Notes: generated by a model from the sequence alone, not told the origin. 64,000 bases of DNA from Streptomyces malachitofuscus (GCF_014650055.1 NZ_BMUF01000002.1:1-64000), one strand, 5' to 3'. Positions 49,864 through 59,353 are shown, numbered from the stretch's first letter. Translations and numbers: made by a program.

Positions 49864-49992
49864 ATGGTCGATGGACGGAAGGGGAAAGAAAAACGCTCGG
49901 CCCAGGCCGCGTGGTCGTTCCTGATGGGGCTGCTGGGGCGCCTTGCCGGCGCCGCGCTCAGCTCCTGGTGGAGCGACCGGCACAGCCTGTAG
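49864..49992 (+). CDS. 42-residue basic-amphipathic small protein
   Basis: The frame reads MVDGRKGKEKRSAQAAWSFL and ends LSSWWSDRHSL. A lysine/arginine-rich head precedes an amphipathic or membrane-active helix (WSFLMGLLGRLAGAALSSWW). AGGAG is placed seven bases before the ATG, the copy-B element lies upstream, and a perfect hairpin follows. This supports a real but uncharacterised peptide gene. A role in membrane binding is inferred from composition only. Confidence 0.65.
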   Translation: MVDGRKGKEKRSAQAAWSFLMGLLGRLAGAALSSWWSDRHSL

Positions 49993-50012
49993 CCGAGCAC
50001 CGGTTGCAACAT

Positions 50013-50038
50013 CGTCAGACCGTTGCCTCGGTCTGACG
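50013..50038 (+). terminator. Terminator after the 42-aa peptide gene
   Basis: CGTCAGACC/GGTCTGACG is a perfect 9-bp stem with an 8-nt loop, 20 bp past the stop codon. Confidence 0.8.
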
Positions 50039-50062
50039 GCTCGCCTTCCGGCGGGCCGTAGC

Positions 50063-50090
50063 GGGGTCGCGCCTGCCCGGGCGCGGCCCC
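50063..50090 (-). terminator. Terminator downstream of moaA
   Basis: GGGGTCGCGC pairs with GCGCGGCCCC (one G-U pair) over an 8-nt loop, 42 bp past the stop of the leftward moaA gene. Confidence 0.7.
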
Positions 50091-50132
50091 GTGTGTTGCG
50101 TGGCAACCTTAGGCGTCGTCCGCCCTTGTCGG

Positions 50133-51122
50133 CTAGCCTCCGATGGCAGACATGGGCCGGTCCGGCTGGACGAAGGTGGGGTCGTCCAGGCCCGCGCCCG
50201 CCTTCTTGCCCCACATGGCGAGTTTCCAGATGCGGGCGATCTCCTCGTCGGGGGCGTCGGAGCGCAGGGCAGCGCGCAGGTCCGTCTCCTCGGTCGCGAA
50301 CAGGCACGTGCGGACCTGGCCGTCGGCGGTGAGGCGGGTGCGGTCGCAGGCCGCGCAGAAGGGGCGGGTGACGGAGGCGATGACGCCGACCCGGTGCGGG
50401 CCGCCGTCCACCAGCCAGCGCTCGGCCGGTGCGGAGCCGCGCGCCTCGTCGCCTTCGGGGGTGAGCTCGAAGCGGGTGCGCAGGGAGGCCAGGATGTCCC
50501 CGGCGGTGATCATGCCGTCGCGCTTCCAGCCGTGCTGGGCGTCGAGGGGCATCTGCTCGATGAAGCGCAGCTCGTAGTCGTGCTCCACGGCCCAGGCGAG
50601 GAGGTCGGGGGCCTCGTCGTCGTTGAGCCCCGGCATCAGGACCGCGTTGACCTTGACGGGCGTCAGGCCGGCCTCGCGGGCCGCGTACAGGCCGTCGATG
50701 ACGTCCCGGTGGCGGTCGCGGCGGGTGAGCGTCTTGAAGACATCGGGACGGAGGGTGTCCAGGGAGACGTTGACCCGGTCCAGGCCCGCCGACTTCAGGG
50801 CGGCCGCGGTGCGCCGCAGGCCGATGCCGTTGGTGGTGAGGGACATCTGGGGGCGGGGCTCCAGCGCGGCGACCCGCTCGACGATGCCGACCAGTCCGGG
50901 GCGGAGCAGGGGCTCGCCACCGGTGAACCGGACCTCCTCGATGCCCAGGGAGGTGACGGCGATGCCGATGAGGCGCACGATCTCGTCGTCGGTCAGCAGG
51001 TCGGGCTTGGCCAGCCACTGCAGCCCCTCCTCGGGCATGCAGTAGGTGCAGCGCAGATTGCACCGGTCGGTCAGCGAGACCCTCAGGTCGGTGGCCACTC
51101 GGCCGTAGGTGTCGATGAGCAC
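50133..51122 (-). CDS. moaA: GTP 3',8-cyclase MoaA (radical SAM)
   Basis: First step of molybdenum cofactor synthesis: GTP to 3',8-cyclo-7,8-dihydro-GTP. The 329-aa protein has the radical-SAM cluster CNLRCTYC (Cys21, 25, 28), the GGEP motif in RFTGGEPLLR, the second iron-sulfur site in RPFCAACDRTRL plus a later TC, and the C-terminal GG dipeptide. No other moa gene is nearby. Confidence 0.96.
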   Translation of the reverse strand: MLIDTYGRVATDLRVSLTDRCNLRCTYCMPEEGLQWLAKPDLLTDDEIVRLIGIAVTSLGIEEVRFTGGEPLLRPGLVGIVERVAALEPRPQMSLTTNGIGLRRTAAALKSAGLDRVNVSLDTLRPDVFKTLTRRDRHRDVIDGLYAAREAGLTPVKVNAVLMPGLNDDEAPDLLAWAVEHDYELRFIEQMPLDAQHGWKRDGMITAGDILASLRTRFELTPEGDEARGSAPAERWLVDGGPHRVGVIASVTRPFCAACDRTRLTADGQVRTCLFATEETDLRAALRSDAPDEEIARIWKLAMWGKKAGAGLDDPTFVQPDRPMSAIGG

Positions 51123-51220
51123 GTGGGCCCCCTCCCTCGACGCGGATCACTCCTGTCTCGTACCAATGAGCCTACGTGACGCCACCGACAACCCACATCG
51201 ACCCGATATGACGAGATGCC

Positions 51221-51267
51221 GACGGCCGCGTCGTAGGGACCTACAGGGTCCGTACGACGCGGCCGTC
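51221..51267 (-). terminator. Terminator after the symporter gene
   Basis: A perfect 15-bp stem (GACGGCCGCGTCGTA / TACGACGCGGCCGTC) with an inner GGGAC/GTCC-like extension, 14 bp past the symporter stop. Confidence 0.88.
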
Positions 51268-51280
51268 CGAGGCGGGTGGA

Positions 51281-52909
51281 TCAGTGGGCGCCGGTGCCGG
51301 TCAGGGACCGGACCTCCAGCTCCGCGTACTTCTTGACGTCCGGCTCCTCCTTGGACAGGACGGTGCCGAGCCAGCCCATCAGGAAGCCGAACGGGATGGA
51401 GATGATGCCCGGGTTCTTCAGCGGGAACCAGGCGAAGTCGACGTCCGGGAACATCGCCTTGGGGTCGCCGGAGACCACGGGCGAGAAGAGCACCAGGCCG
51501 ACGGCGACGATGAGGCCGCCGTAGATCGACCACAGGGCGCCCTGGGTGGTGAACCGCTTCCAGAACAGGCTGTAGAGGATGGTCGGCAGGTTGGCGGACG
51601 CGGCGACCGCGAAGGCCAGCGCGACCAGACCGGCCACGTTGAGGTCGCGGGCGAGGGCGCCGAGCGCGATGGAGACGATGCCGATGAGGACGGTCGCCCA
51701 GCGGGCCGCCTTCATCTCCTCCTTCTCGGTGGCCTGCCCCTTGCGGATGACGTTGGCGTAGATGTCGTGCGCGAAGGAGGACGACGAGGCGAGCGTGAGT
51801 CCGGCGACCACGGCGAGGATCGTCGCGAAGGCGACCGCCGAGATGGTGGCCAGCAGGATCGCGCCCCAGGCCGAGTCGACGCCGCCCAGGTGCAGGGCGA
51901 GCAGCGGCGCGGCCGTGTTCCCGGACGGGTTGGACGCGATGATCTCGTCCTGTGAGATCAGTGCGGCGGCGCCGAAGCCGAGGGCGATGGTCATCAGGTA
52001 GAAGCCGCCGATGATGCCGATGGCCCAGTTCACGGACTTCCGGGCGGCCTTGGCGTTGGGCACCGTGTAGAAGCGGATCAGGATGTGCGGCAGACCGGCG
52101 GTGCCGAGCACCAGGGCGATGCCGAGGGAGATGAAGTCCAGCTTGGTGGTGCCGTCGGCGCCGTACTGCAGGCCGGGCTCGAGGAAGGCCTCGCCCTTGC
52201 CGCTGTTCTCGGCGGCACTGCCCAGCAGGTCGGAGATGTTGAAGTTGAACTTCAGCAGCACCAGGAACGTAATGAGGATCGTGCCGCCGATGAGCAGCAC
52301 GGCCTTGACCATCTGGACCCAGGTGGTGCCCTTCATACCGCCGATGGAGACGTACACGATCATCAGGACACCGACGAGCGCGACGATGAGGATCTTGCCG
52401 GCGTCGGAGGTGATGCCGAGCAGCAGGGAGACGAGGACGCCCGCGCCCGCCATCTGGGCCAGCAGGTAGAAGATCGACACGACGATGGTGGAGGTGCCGG
52501 CGGCGGTGCGCACCGGGCGCTGGCGCATGCGGTAGGCGAGGACGTCGCCCATCGTGTAGCGGCCGGAGTTCCGCAGCGGCTCGGCGACCAGGAGGAGGGC
52601 GACCAGCCAGGCGACCAGGAAGCCGATGGAGTACAGGAAGCCGTCGTAGCCGAAGAGGGCGATGGCGCCCGCGATGCCGAGGAAGGACGCGGCCGACATG
52701 TAGTCGCCGGAGACCGCGAGTCCGTTCTGGAAGGCGCTGAACTGGCGTCCGCCGGCGTAGAAGTCCGCGGCGTCCTTGGTCTGCCGGCCCGCCCACACGG
52801 TGATGCCGAGGGTGGCGACGACGAACAGGGCGAACAACGTGATGATCAGCGCCCGGTGTTCGCTCGCCTCGTTCGCGGCGAGGGTGACATGGGTGATCGA
52901 GGGGCTCAT
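51281..52909 (-). CDS. actP: ActP-like cation/acetate (monocarboxylate) symporter
   Basis: A 542-aa SSS-family sodium:solute symporter with about 13 helices. ActP hallmarks include DFYAGGRQFSAFQNGLAVSG near the N terminus and SGDYMSAASFLGIAG. Helix-rich regions continue to FPLKNPGIISIPFGFLMGWL. The start overlaps the stop of the DUF485 gene by 4 bases. The YjcH (DUF485)-ActP pair is the standard acetate uptake operon, so acetate or a related short carboxylate is the likely substrate. Confidence 0.93.
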   Translation of the reverse strand: MSPSITHVTLAANEASEHRALIITLFALFVVATLGITVWAGRQTKDAADFYAGGRQFSAFQNGLAVSGDYMSAASFLGIAGAIALFGYDGFLYSIGFLVAWLVALLLVAEPLRNSGRYTMGDVLAYRMRQRPVRTAAGTSTIVVSIFYLLAQMAGAGVLVSLLLGITSDAGKILIVALVGVLMIVYVSIGGMKGTTWVQMVKAVLLIGGTILITFLVLLKFNFNISDLLGSAAENSGKGEAFLEPGLQYGADGTTKLDFISLGIALVLGTAGLPHILIRFYTVPNAKAARKSVNWAIGIIGGFYLMTIALGFGAAALISQDEIIASNPSGNTAAPLLALHLGGVDSAWGAILLATISAVAFATILAVVAGLTLASSSSFAHDIYANVIRKGQATEKEEMKAARWATVLIGIVSIALGALARDLNVAGLVALAFAVAASANLPTILYSLFWKRFTTQGALWSIYGGLIVAVGLVLFSPVVSGDPKAMFPDVDFAWFPLKNPGIISIPFGFLMGWLGTVLSKEEPDVKKYAELEVRSLTGTGAH

Positions 52910-53262
52910 GCGCCGCCCTCCATACGGGTCTTGATGGCCTCGGCCTTGGGGTCGAGCTTGGCGGCGGCGTGCCGGGAGTACCACCACGCGATGAGGAACG
53001 TGGTGACGAACTGCAGGACGCCGAAGACGAAGGCGACGTTGATGTTGCCGACCAGCTTGGCGCCCATGAAGCCGCCCGCGTAGTTGGAGAGCAGGACGTA
53101 CAGCAGGTACCAGACGATGAAGGCGATGGTCAGCGGGAAGGCGAAGGAGCGGTAGGAGCGGCGCAGTTCACCGAACTCAGCGCTCTCCTGCACCTCGGTG
53201 AACTCCTCGGGCGTGGGGAGTTTGTGTTGTTCTGTCGAGGGGGGCGGTGCTTCGGCGGCCAC
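52906..53262 (-). CDS. DUF485 (YjcH-like) membrane protein
   Basis: A 118-aa small membrane protein with two helices. The core SYRSFAFPLTIAFIVWYLLYVLLSNYAGG, quoted in part here, and GNINVAFVFGVLQFVTTFLI are typical DUF485 elements. It is the usual partner of ActP. The GTG start at 53262 follows GAGGAG, and the stop overlaps the symporter start (ATGA). Confidence 0.93.
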   Translation of the reverse strand: MAAEAPPPSTEQHKLPTPEEFTEVQESAEFGELRRSYRSFAFPLTIAFIVWYLLYVLLSNYAGGFMGAKLVGNINVAFVFGVLQFVTTFLIAWWYSRHAAAKLDPKAEAIKTRMEGGA

Positions 53263-53528
53263 GGAGTCTCCTCGCGTTGCTGTGGTTCGGGCGGGGACGA
53301 AAGGCGAGTCTGCTCGCGCTTCCTGCCCAAGGGCACGGCGCCACGCGAGGACCGGTTCAACTGTCGGCGCTTCTTTTCCGCCGCCGTTTTCCCAAGACGT
53401 TCCCGGCAAATGATTGCTGGCCAGCGAGCGCGCGGGATAGCTTCACCCTGCACCACCCCGTCATGTACCTGCCCGAGCACCACCCTGTGTCTCGGGCCGG
53501 TTTCGTTTCCGGATGATGTGGAGACCCC

Positions 53529-55058
53529 ATGGCTCATCTGCGTTCCAGACGCCGGCTCGCCCTCGCCGTGCCCGTCGTGCTGTCCCTGACCGCCTCGCTC
53601 GGCTTCCTGCCGGCGGCGGCGTCGGCGGCCCCGCAGACGGTGTCGGCCGAGCAGGCGACGGACGCGCCCGCCCTGGCGTACGTCGTCAACACCAAGGCGG
53701 ACCGCCGCACGATCGCCTCCGTGAAGCGGGCGATCGCCGCGGCCGACGGGACCGTCGTGGTCACGTACGACAGGATCGGTGTGATCGTCGTCCACTCGGC
53801 CAACCCCGACTTCGGCAAGGAGATCCGCCGGGCGCGGGGCGTGCAGTCGGCCGGCGCCACCCGCACCGCGCCGCTGACCCGCGCCGGGACGACCGACGAG
53901 GGCGCCGCCGACTACGTGACGGCCGCCGAGGCCGCGCGGACGAAGGCCGCCTCCGCGGACGTCCCCGGCAGCGAGCCGCTCGAGGCCGACCAGTGGGACC
54001 TGCGCGCCATAGGCGCCGACAAGGCCGCGAAGATCAACCCGGGCAGCCGCAAGGTGACCGTCGCCGTGATCGACACCGGCGTCGACGACACCCACCCCGA
54101 CCTCGCCCCGAACTTCTCCGCCGCCCAGTCGGCCAACTGCGTCGGCGGCAAGGCGGACACCAGTGAGGGCGCCTGGCGGCCCTACACGGACGACGACTAC
54201 CACGGCACCCATGTCGCCGGTGAGATCGCCGCGGCCCGTAACGGCGTCGGCGTCGCCGGTGTCGCGCCCGGCGTCAAGGTGGCCGGCATCAAGGTCAGCG
54301 ACCCGGACAACGGCCTGTTCTACCCGGAGAACGTCGTCTGCGCGTTCATGTTCGCCGCAGACCACGGCGTGGAGATCACCAACAACAGCTACTACGTGGA
54401 CCCGTGGCTGTACAACTGCATGGACGACCCCGACCAGCGGGCGATCGTCGACGCGGTCAACCGTGCCCAGCTGTACGCGCAGCGCAAGGGCACGCTGCAC
54501 CTTGCCTCGGCCGGCAACTCCAACCACGACCTGGCCTCCGACGCGATCGTCGACGAATCCAGCCCCAACGACACCACTCCGGTGACGCGCACCATCGACC
54601 CGAGCGAGTGCTTCGACGTGCCGACCCAGCTGCCGGGCATCGTCACGGTCAGCGCGACGGGTGTGCAGAACCTCAAGTCGTACTACTCCACGTACGGCAA
54701 GGGCGTCGTCGACGTCGCGGCGCCGGGCGGCGACCGCCGCTACCAGCTGCCGGACACGCCGTCCAAGGACGGCCGCATCCTGTCCACCATGCCGAACGGC
54801 GAGTACGCCTTCCTGCAGGGCACTTCGATGGCCTCGCCGCACGCCGCCGGTGTCGCCGCGCTGCTGAAGTCCAAGCACCCGTGGGCCTCCCCTGCGATGC
54901 TGCAGGCGCTCCTGAAGGCGCAGGCGAACAATCCGGGCTGCCCGGAGTCGTACGACCAGGACGGTGACGGGACGCAGGACGCGACATGCGAGGGCGGCGA
55001 CCGGGTCAACGGTTTCTACGGCTTCGGCATCGTCGACGCGCTGCGCGCCGTCAAGTGA
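53529..55058 (+). CDS. Secreted S8 subtilisin-like serine protease
   Basis: A 509-aa exported protease. A signal peptide (about 1-34) is followed by an I9-like propeptide (about 45-115) and a catalytic domain with Asp182 (VIDTGVDDTHPD), His225 (HGTHVAGE), an oxyanion Asn330 (ASAGN) and Ser433 (GTSMASPHAAG). Four cysteines occur in conserved spots, and a short acidic, Asp/Gly-rich tail (QDGDGTQDATCEG) follows. It stands in tandem with a close paralogue. Confidence 0.94.
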   Translation: MAHLRSRRRLALAVPVVLSLTASLGFLPAAASAAPQTVSAEQATDAPALAYVVNTKADRRTIASVKRAIAAADGTVVVTYDRIGVIVVHSANPDFGKEIRRARGVQSAGATRTAPLTRAGTTDEGAADYVTAAEAARTKAASADVPGSEPLEADQWDLRAIGADKAAKINPGSRKVTVAVIDTGVDDTHPDLAPNFSAAQSANCVGGKADTSEGAWRPYTDDDYHGTHVAGEIAAARNGVGVAGVAPGVKVAGIKVSDPDNGLFYPENVVCAFMFAADHGVEITNNSYYVDPWLYNCMDDPDQRAIVDAVNRAQLYAQRKGTLHLASAGNSNHDLASDAIVDESSPNDTTPVTRTIDPSECFDVPTQLPGIVTVSATGVQNLKSYYSTYGKGVVDVAAPGGDRRYQLPDTPSKDGRILSTMPNGEYAFLQGTSMASPHAAGVAALLKSKHPWASPAMLQALLKAQANNPGCPESYDQDGDGTQDATCEGGDRVNGFYGFGIVDALRAVK

Positions 55059-55117
55059 GCGTGCGCTCCCGCGGTTCCCGCCCGTCCCTCCGCAACAGTG
55101 AACGAACTGGAGACTTC

Positions 55118-56656
55118 ATGACAGCGCCTCACCCGCGCCACCGCCGCGCGCTCGTCGTCCCGGCCGGGATGGCCATGGCGACCGCGCTCGCGTTCCTGCC
55201 GAACACCGCGGCCACCGCCGCCCCGGCCGACGGCCGCCCGGCCGCGGCCGCCGCGGAAGCCGACGCGGCCTCGCTCAGCTATGTGGTCAACGTCCGCGGC
55301 GGGCACGGCGCGCCGGCGCACGTGAAGAAGGCGATCGCCAAGGCCGGCGGCACGATCGTGACGTCGTACGACAGGATCGGCGTCATCGTCGTCCACTCCT
55401 CGAACGCCGACTTCGCGAAGACCGTCCGCAAGGTGCCCGGTGTGCAGTCGGCGGGTGCCACCCGCAACGCTCCGCTGCCGTCGGCTGCCACCACGGACAT
55501 GGGCGCCCCGAAGGTGCTCAGCGCCTCCGAGGCCGCCGAGGCGCAGGCGGAGGCCGTCGAGGGGCAGGACCCGCTCCAGGGCCTGCAGTGGGACCTGCCC
55601 GCCATCAAGGCGGACAAGGCGCACGAGAAGTCGCTGGGCAGTTCGAAGGTCACCGTCGCCGTCATCGACACCGGCGTGGACGACACCCACCCGGACATCG
55701 CGCCCAACTTCGACCGGGACGCGTCGGTCAACTGTGTGTCGGGCAAGCCGGACACGAGCGACGGCGCCTGGCGGCCGGGCGCGGACGAGAGCCCGCACGG
55801 CACCCATGTCGCCGGTGAGATCGCCGCCGCCAAGAACGGCATCGGCATGACCGGTGTCGCACCCGGGGTGAAGGTCTCGGGCATCAAGGTGTCCAACCCG
55901 GACGGGTACTTCTACACCGAGGCCGTGGTGTGCGGCTTCATGTGGGCGGCCGAGCACGGGGTCGACGTCACCAACAACAGCTATTACACCGACCCCTGGT
56001 ACTTCAACTGCAAGGACGACCCGGACCAGAAGGCGCTCCTCGAGGCGGTCACCCGGGCCACCCGGTACGCGGAGCGCAAGGGCGCGGTCAACGTGGCGGC
56101 GGCCGGCAACGAGAACTACGACCTCGCGGCCGACGAGATCACCGACCCGGTGTCCCCGAACGACGGCACCCCGTCGGACCGGGTGATCGACCCGACCGAG
56201 TGCCTCGACATCCCGACCCAGCTGCCGGGTGTGGTGACGGTCGCGGCGACCGGCGCCAAGGGGCTGAAGTCGTCCTTCTCCAACTACGGACGGGGCGTCG
56301 TGGACATCGCCGCGCCCGGCGGCGACTCGACGGCCTACCAGACGCCCGCCCCGCCCGCCACCAGCGGTCTGATTCTGGGCACGCTGCCGGGCGGCAAGTG
56401 GGGCTACATGGCGGGTACGTCGATGGCGTCCCCGCATGTCGCGGGCGTCGCCGCGCTGATCAAGTCGACGCACCCCTACGCTCCGCCCGCGCTGGTGAAG
56501 GCGCTGCTGTACGCGGAGGCCGACGCCACCGCGTGCACGGACCCGTACGACATCAACGGCGACGGCAAGGTCGACGCGGTGTGCGAGGGCCCGAAGAACC
56601 GCAACGGCTTCTACGGCTGGGGCACCGCCGACGCGCTGGACGCGGTGACGCGGTAG
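55118..56656 (+). CDS. Secreted S8 subtilisin-like serine protease, tandem paralogue
   Basis: A 512-aa close paralogue of the upstream protease, with the same layout: signal peptide, I9-like propeptide, Asp184, His227, Asn331 region and Ser435 (GTSMASPHVAG). The cysteines and the acidic DINGDGKVDAVCEGP tail are kept. The 59-bp spacing suggests co-transcription. It most likely arose by tandem duplication. Confidence 0.94.
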   Translation: MTAPHPRHRRALVVPAGMAMATALAFLPNTAATAAPADGRPAAAAAEADAASLSYVVNVRGGHGAPAHVKKAIAKAGGTIVTSYDRIGVIVVHSSNADFAKTVRKVPGVQSAGATRNAPLPSAATTDMGAPKVLSASEAAEAQAEAVEGQDPLQGLQWDLPAIKADKAHEKSLGSSKVTVAVIDTGVDDTHPDIAPNFDRDASVNCVSGKPDTSDGAWRPGADESPHGTHVAGEIAAAKNGIGMTGVAPGVKVSGIKVSNPDGYFYTEAVVCGFMWAAEHGVDVTNNSYYTDPWYFNCKDDPDQKALLEAVTRATRYAERKGAVNVAAAGNENYDLAADEITDPVSPNDGTPSDRVIDPTECLDIPTQLPGVVTVAATGAKGLKSSFSNYGRGVVDIAAPGGDSTAYQTPAPPATSGLILGTLPGGKWGYMAGTSMASPHVAGVAALIKSTHPYAPPALVKALLYAEADATACTDPYDINGDGKVDAVCEGPKNRNGFYGWGTADALDAVTR

Positions 56657-56678
56657 TCCTGCGGGAGTCATGACAGCG

Positions 56679-56704
56679 AGGGCCGGGCGGCTGCGCCCGG
56701 CCCT
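56679..56704 (+). terminator. Terminator after the second protease
   Basis: AGGGCCGGGCG / CGCCCGGCCCT is a perfect 11-bp stem with a four-base loop, 22 bp past the stop codon. Confidence 0.88.
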
Positions 56705-56736
56705 TCCGCTGTTCCGGTGCCGCCCGGCGACCGCCA

Positions 56737-56753
56737 TATTGATCGAGTCAATA
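56737..56753. promoter_or_regulatory. Palindromic operator before the CoA transferase gene
   Basis: TATTGA-TCGAG-TCAATA is a perfect 6-bp inverted repeat. It ends 7 bp before the first possible start codon of the CoA transferase gene, overlapping the expected promoter. It stands out as AT-rich against its surroundings. The regulator is not in the window. Confidence 0.6.
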
Positions 56754-56760
56754 CTGCATA

Positions 56761-58140
56761 GTGGCAGTCATGAGTCACATGGCGTACGTCTGGTCCGCCC
56801 TGGGCGGCGATCCCGCCCTTCTCTCCCATGTGTCGACCGTCGAACGTCCCGGTGCGCTGCGGGCCCGGTTGCCGGTGCGGGAGCTGGCGCGCGCCTGTGT
56901 GGGCGCCTGCGCGCTGGCCGCCGCCGAGCTCGGGGCCCGGCGCGCGGGCGGGGAGGTGCCGGCGGTGCGGGTGGACGACGGGGCGGTGGCGACGGCGTTC
57001 ACCGGCGAGCGGCACCTGCGGATCGACGGACGGGCACCGGAGACCTTCGCCCCGCTGTCGCGTTTCTGGCGCACGGCCGACGGATGGGTGCGCACGCATG
57101 CCAACTATCCGCACCACCGGGCCCGCTTGCTGACCGCGCTCGGCGCGGCGGAGGACCCGGACGCGGTGGCGGCGGCGCTCGCGGAACGCTCCGCGCGGGA
57201 GGTGGAGGAGTCGGTGTTCGCGGCGGGAGGCCTCGCCGTCGCCCTGCGTACGCCCGAGGAATGGGCGGCACACGGCCAGGGCGCGGTGCTGCGGACCCGC
57301 CCCCTGGTCGAACGCGCGCGTCTGGACCGCTCCCCCGCGCGGGAGTTCACCCCGGTGGACCGGGATCCGCTGCTGCCCGCCGCCGGGCTGCGGGTGCTGG
57401 ACCTGACCCGGGTCATCGCGGGACCGGTCGCCACCCGCACGCTCGCCCTGCTCGGCGCGGACGTCCTGCGCGTGGACTCCCCCGGCCTGCCCGAACTCCC
57501 CGACCAGCACGCCGACACCGGCTTCGGGAAACGGTCGGCACTGCTGGACCTCGAGGCGGACCGGGACACCTTCGAGGAGTTGCTCGCGGCGGCGGACGTG
57601 GTGGTCACCGGATACCGTCCGGGCGCCCTGGACCGCTTCGGGCTGACCGCGCGGGAGCGGGCCGGGCGGCGCCCGGGGGTGGTGGTGGCCGAACTGTCGG
57701 CGTGGGGCGGGCACGGGCCCTGGGGCGGCCGACGCGGCTTCGACAGCCTGGTCCAGGCGGCCACGGGCATCGCCGCGGCCGAAGGGACCCGGGGGCGGCC
57801 GGGTGCGCTGCCGGCGCAGGCGCTCGACCACGGCACGGGGTACCTGCTGGCGGCCGGTGTGCTGCGGGCGCTCACCGAGCAGACGGAGGAGGGCGGGAGC
57901 AGGCTCGTACGGGTGGCGCTGGCGCGGACGGCGGGGTGGCTGCAGGAGGCGGCGGACGGCGCGGGCGCCGTGGACGGACCGGATGCCGGTGAGGTGACCC
58001 CGGAGGCCTGGCTGACCGAGACGGTCGGTCCGCTGGGCAGGCTGCGTCACGCCCTGCCGGCGGTGACGTTCGACGGCGGCCCGCGTGACTGGGCGCGGCC
58101 GCCGGGCAGTTGGGGAGCGGACCCCGCGCGGTGGCGGTGA
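56761..58140 (+). CDS. CaiB/BaiF-type CoA transferase
   Basis: A 459-aa family III CoA transferase. The typical core is LRVLDLTRVIAGPVATRTLALLGADVLRVD, quoted here only in part, followed by LDLEADRDTFEELLAAADV and a VVAELSAWGGHGPWGGRRGFD segment that shows the conserved substrate loop. These enzymes move CoA between organic acids through an aspartyl-CoA intermediate. The substrate is unknown. Start codons are possible at 56761 (GTG), 56770 and 56779 (ATG). Confidence 0.9.
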   Translation: MAVMSHMAYVWSALGGDPALLSHVSTVERPGALRARLPVRELARACVGACALAAAELGARRAGGEVPAVRVDDGAVATAFTGERHLRIDGRAPETFAPLSRFWRTADGWVRTHANYPHHRARLLTALGAAEDPDAVAAALAERSAREVEESVFAAGGLAVALRTPEEWAAHGQGAVLRTRPLVERARLDRSPAREFTPVDRDPLLPAAGLRVLDLTRVIAGPVATRTLALLGADVLRVDSPGLPELPDQHADTGFGKRSALLDLEADRDTFEELLAAADVVVTGYRPGALDRFGLTARERAGRRPGVVVAELSAWGGHGPWGGRRGFDSLVQAATGIAAAEGTRGRPGALPAQALDHGTGYLLAAGVLRALTEQTEEGGSRLVRVALARTAGWLQEAADGAGAVDGPDAGEVTPEAWLTETVGPLGRLRHALPAVTFDGGPRDWARPPGSWGADPARWR

Positions 58141-58226
58141 CAACCCCGCGGAGACGACCGGAAGCGCAAAGTTCGCATTTCGCCCCTCACTTGCCCAGAA
58201 GTGTGTGATCTTGTGAAGATCCTGGG

Positions 58227-59234
58227 GTGACTCTGACGAAACCCAGGGCCGGGAGGACCGGTGCACACAGGGGCGCCCGGCGCCCCGGGGCCGGGCGGGC
58301 CACTGCCGTACTCGTACTGGTGGCGCTGGGCGCGCTGATACCGCTCCTCGGCCCGTCCCCGGCGCTGCACGGCACCGGGGAGGCCGACGCGCCCGGCACC
58401 GGCGGCATCGCCCTGCTGCGCACGGTGCTGTTCGCGGCGCTGTCCATATCCGTCGGCGAACTCTTCGTGCGACGGCTGGCCCGCTCCGTGCCCGGCGCCC
58501 CGGACACGCTGCCCCGCGGCTGGTCCACGGTCGCGAACACCGTCGGTTTCGTGGCCGCCCTCGGACTCGCCTCCGTCGTGGCCACCGGCAACCTGGTGCC
58601 CGGCAGCCTCGCCGACATCGACGTCGGCGGCCTCTACGACTCCCGGGACGGCAAACTCGCCCTGCTGGAGGTCAACGGCTTCCTCGCGGCGGCCCTGTGC
58701 GCCGCGTCCGGCCGTCCCGCCACACAGGTGTGGCCCCTGGCCGCGATCGTCGTCGCGGAGGCGCTGCGCGCCCACCCCACCACCGAGTACAGCCCGATGA
58801 TCGGTTCCGGGCTGACGGTGGTCCACCTGACCTGCGCGTCGCTCTGGGTGGGCGGTCTGGTGTACGTACTGCGCACGCTGAAGGTCTGGCAGAAGGCGGA
58901 GGCGGGCGCGGCGCTGCTGGGCCGCTACGCGCGCGTCGCGGCCGCGCTGCTCGCCGCCATCACCGCGACGGGCGTGTGCAGTTCGCTGCGCCGGATGCCG
59001 TCGGAGACGATTCTGGAGCAGTTGACGGAGACGGCGTACGGGCGTGTGCTGCTCGCCAAGGTGATCCTGATGGCCGGTGTCGCCGCGCTCGCGCTGTGGG
59101 CCCGGATCCGGCTGGCCCGCGCGGCCGACCCGCTGAGCGCGAGTTCACCCGCGCGGGCGGAGGTGTACCTGCTCGCCCTGGTGGTCGCGGTGTCGGGACT
59201 GCTGACGGCGCTGCCGGTGCCGATCCGCTGGTGA
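58227..59234 (+). CDS. CopD-domain membrane protein
   Basis: A 335-aa protein with about eight helices. The CopD-type region lies in the C-terminal two-thirds, with VVHLTCASLWVGGLVYVL, GRYARVAAALLAAITATGV and YGRVLLAKVILMAGV. Such proteins are implicated in copper uptake or resistance, but no CopC-like gene is adjacent. It starts with GTG 58227. Confidence 0.85.
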   Translation: MTLTKPRAGRTGAHRGARRPGAGRATAVLVLVALGALIPLLGPSPALHGTGEADAPGTGGIALLRTVLFAALSISVGELFVRRLARSVPGAPDTLPRGWSTVANTVGFVAALGLASVVATGNLVPGSLADIDVGGLYDSRDGKLALLEVNGFLAAALCAASGRPATQVWPLAAIVVAEALRAHPTTEYSPMIGSGLTVVHLTCASLWVGGLVYVLRTLKVWQKAEAGAALLGRYARVAAALLAAITATGVCSSLRRMPSETILEQLTETAYGRVLLAKVILMAGVAALALWARIRLARAADPLSASSPARAEVYLLALVVAVSGLLTALPVPIRW

Positions 59235-59353
59235 CGGGACGCCGGTGACCGGCCCTCGACACCCTTCCGGACATGTCCGGAATCCGAACGGGCGGCCCGT
59301 GCGGGGCACCTGACGGACAGGAGTGTCAGTCGCGGCCCGTATCCTCATGAACC

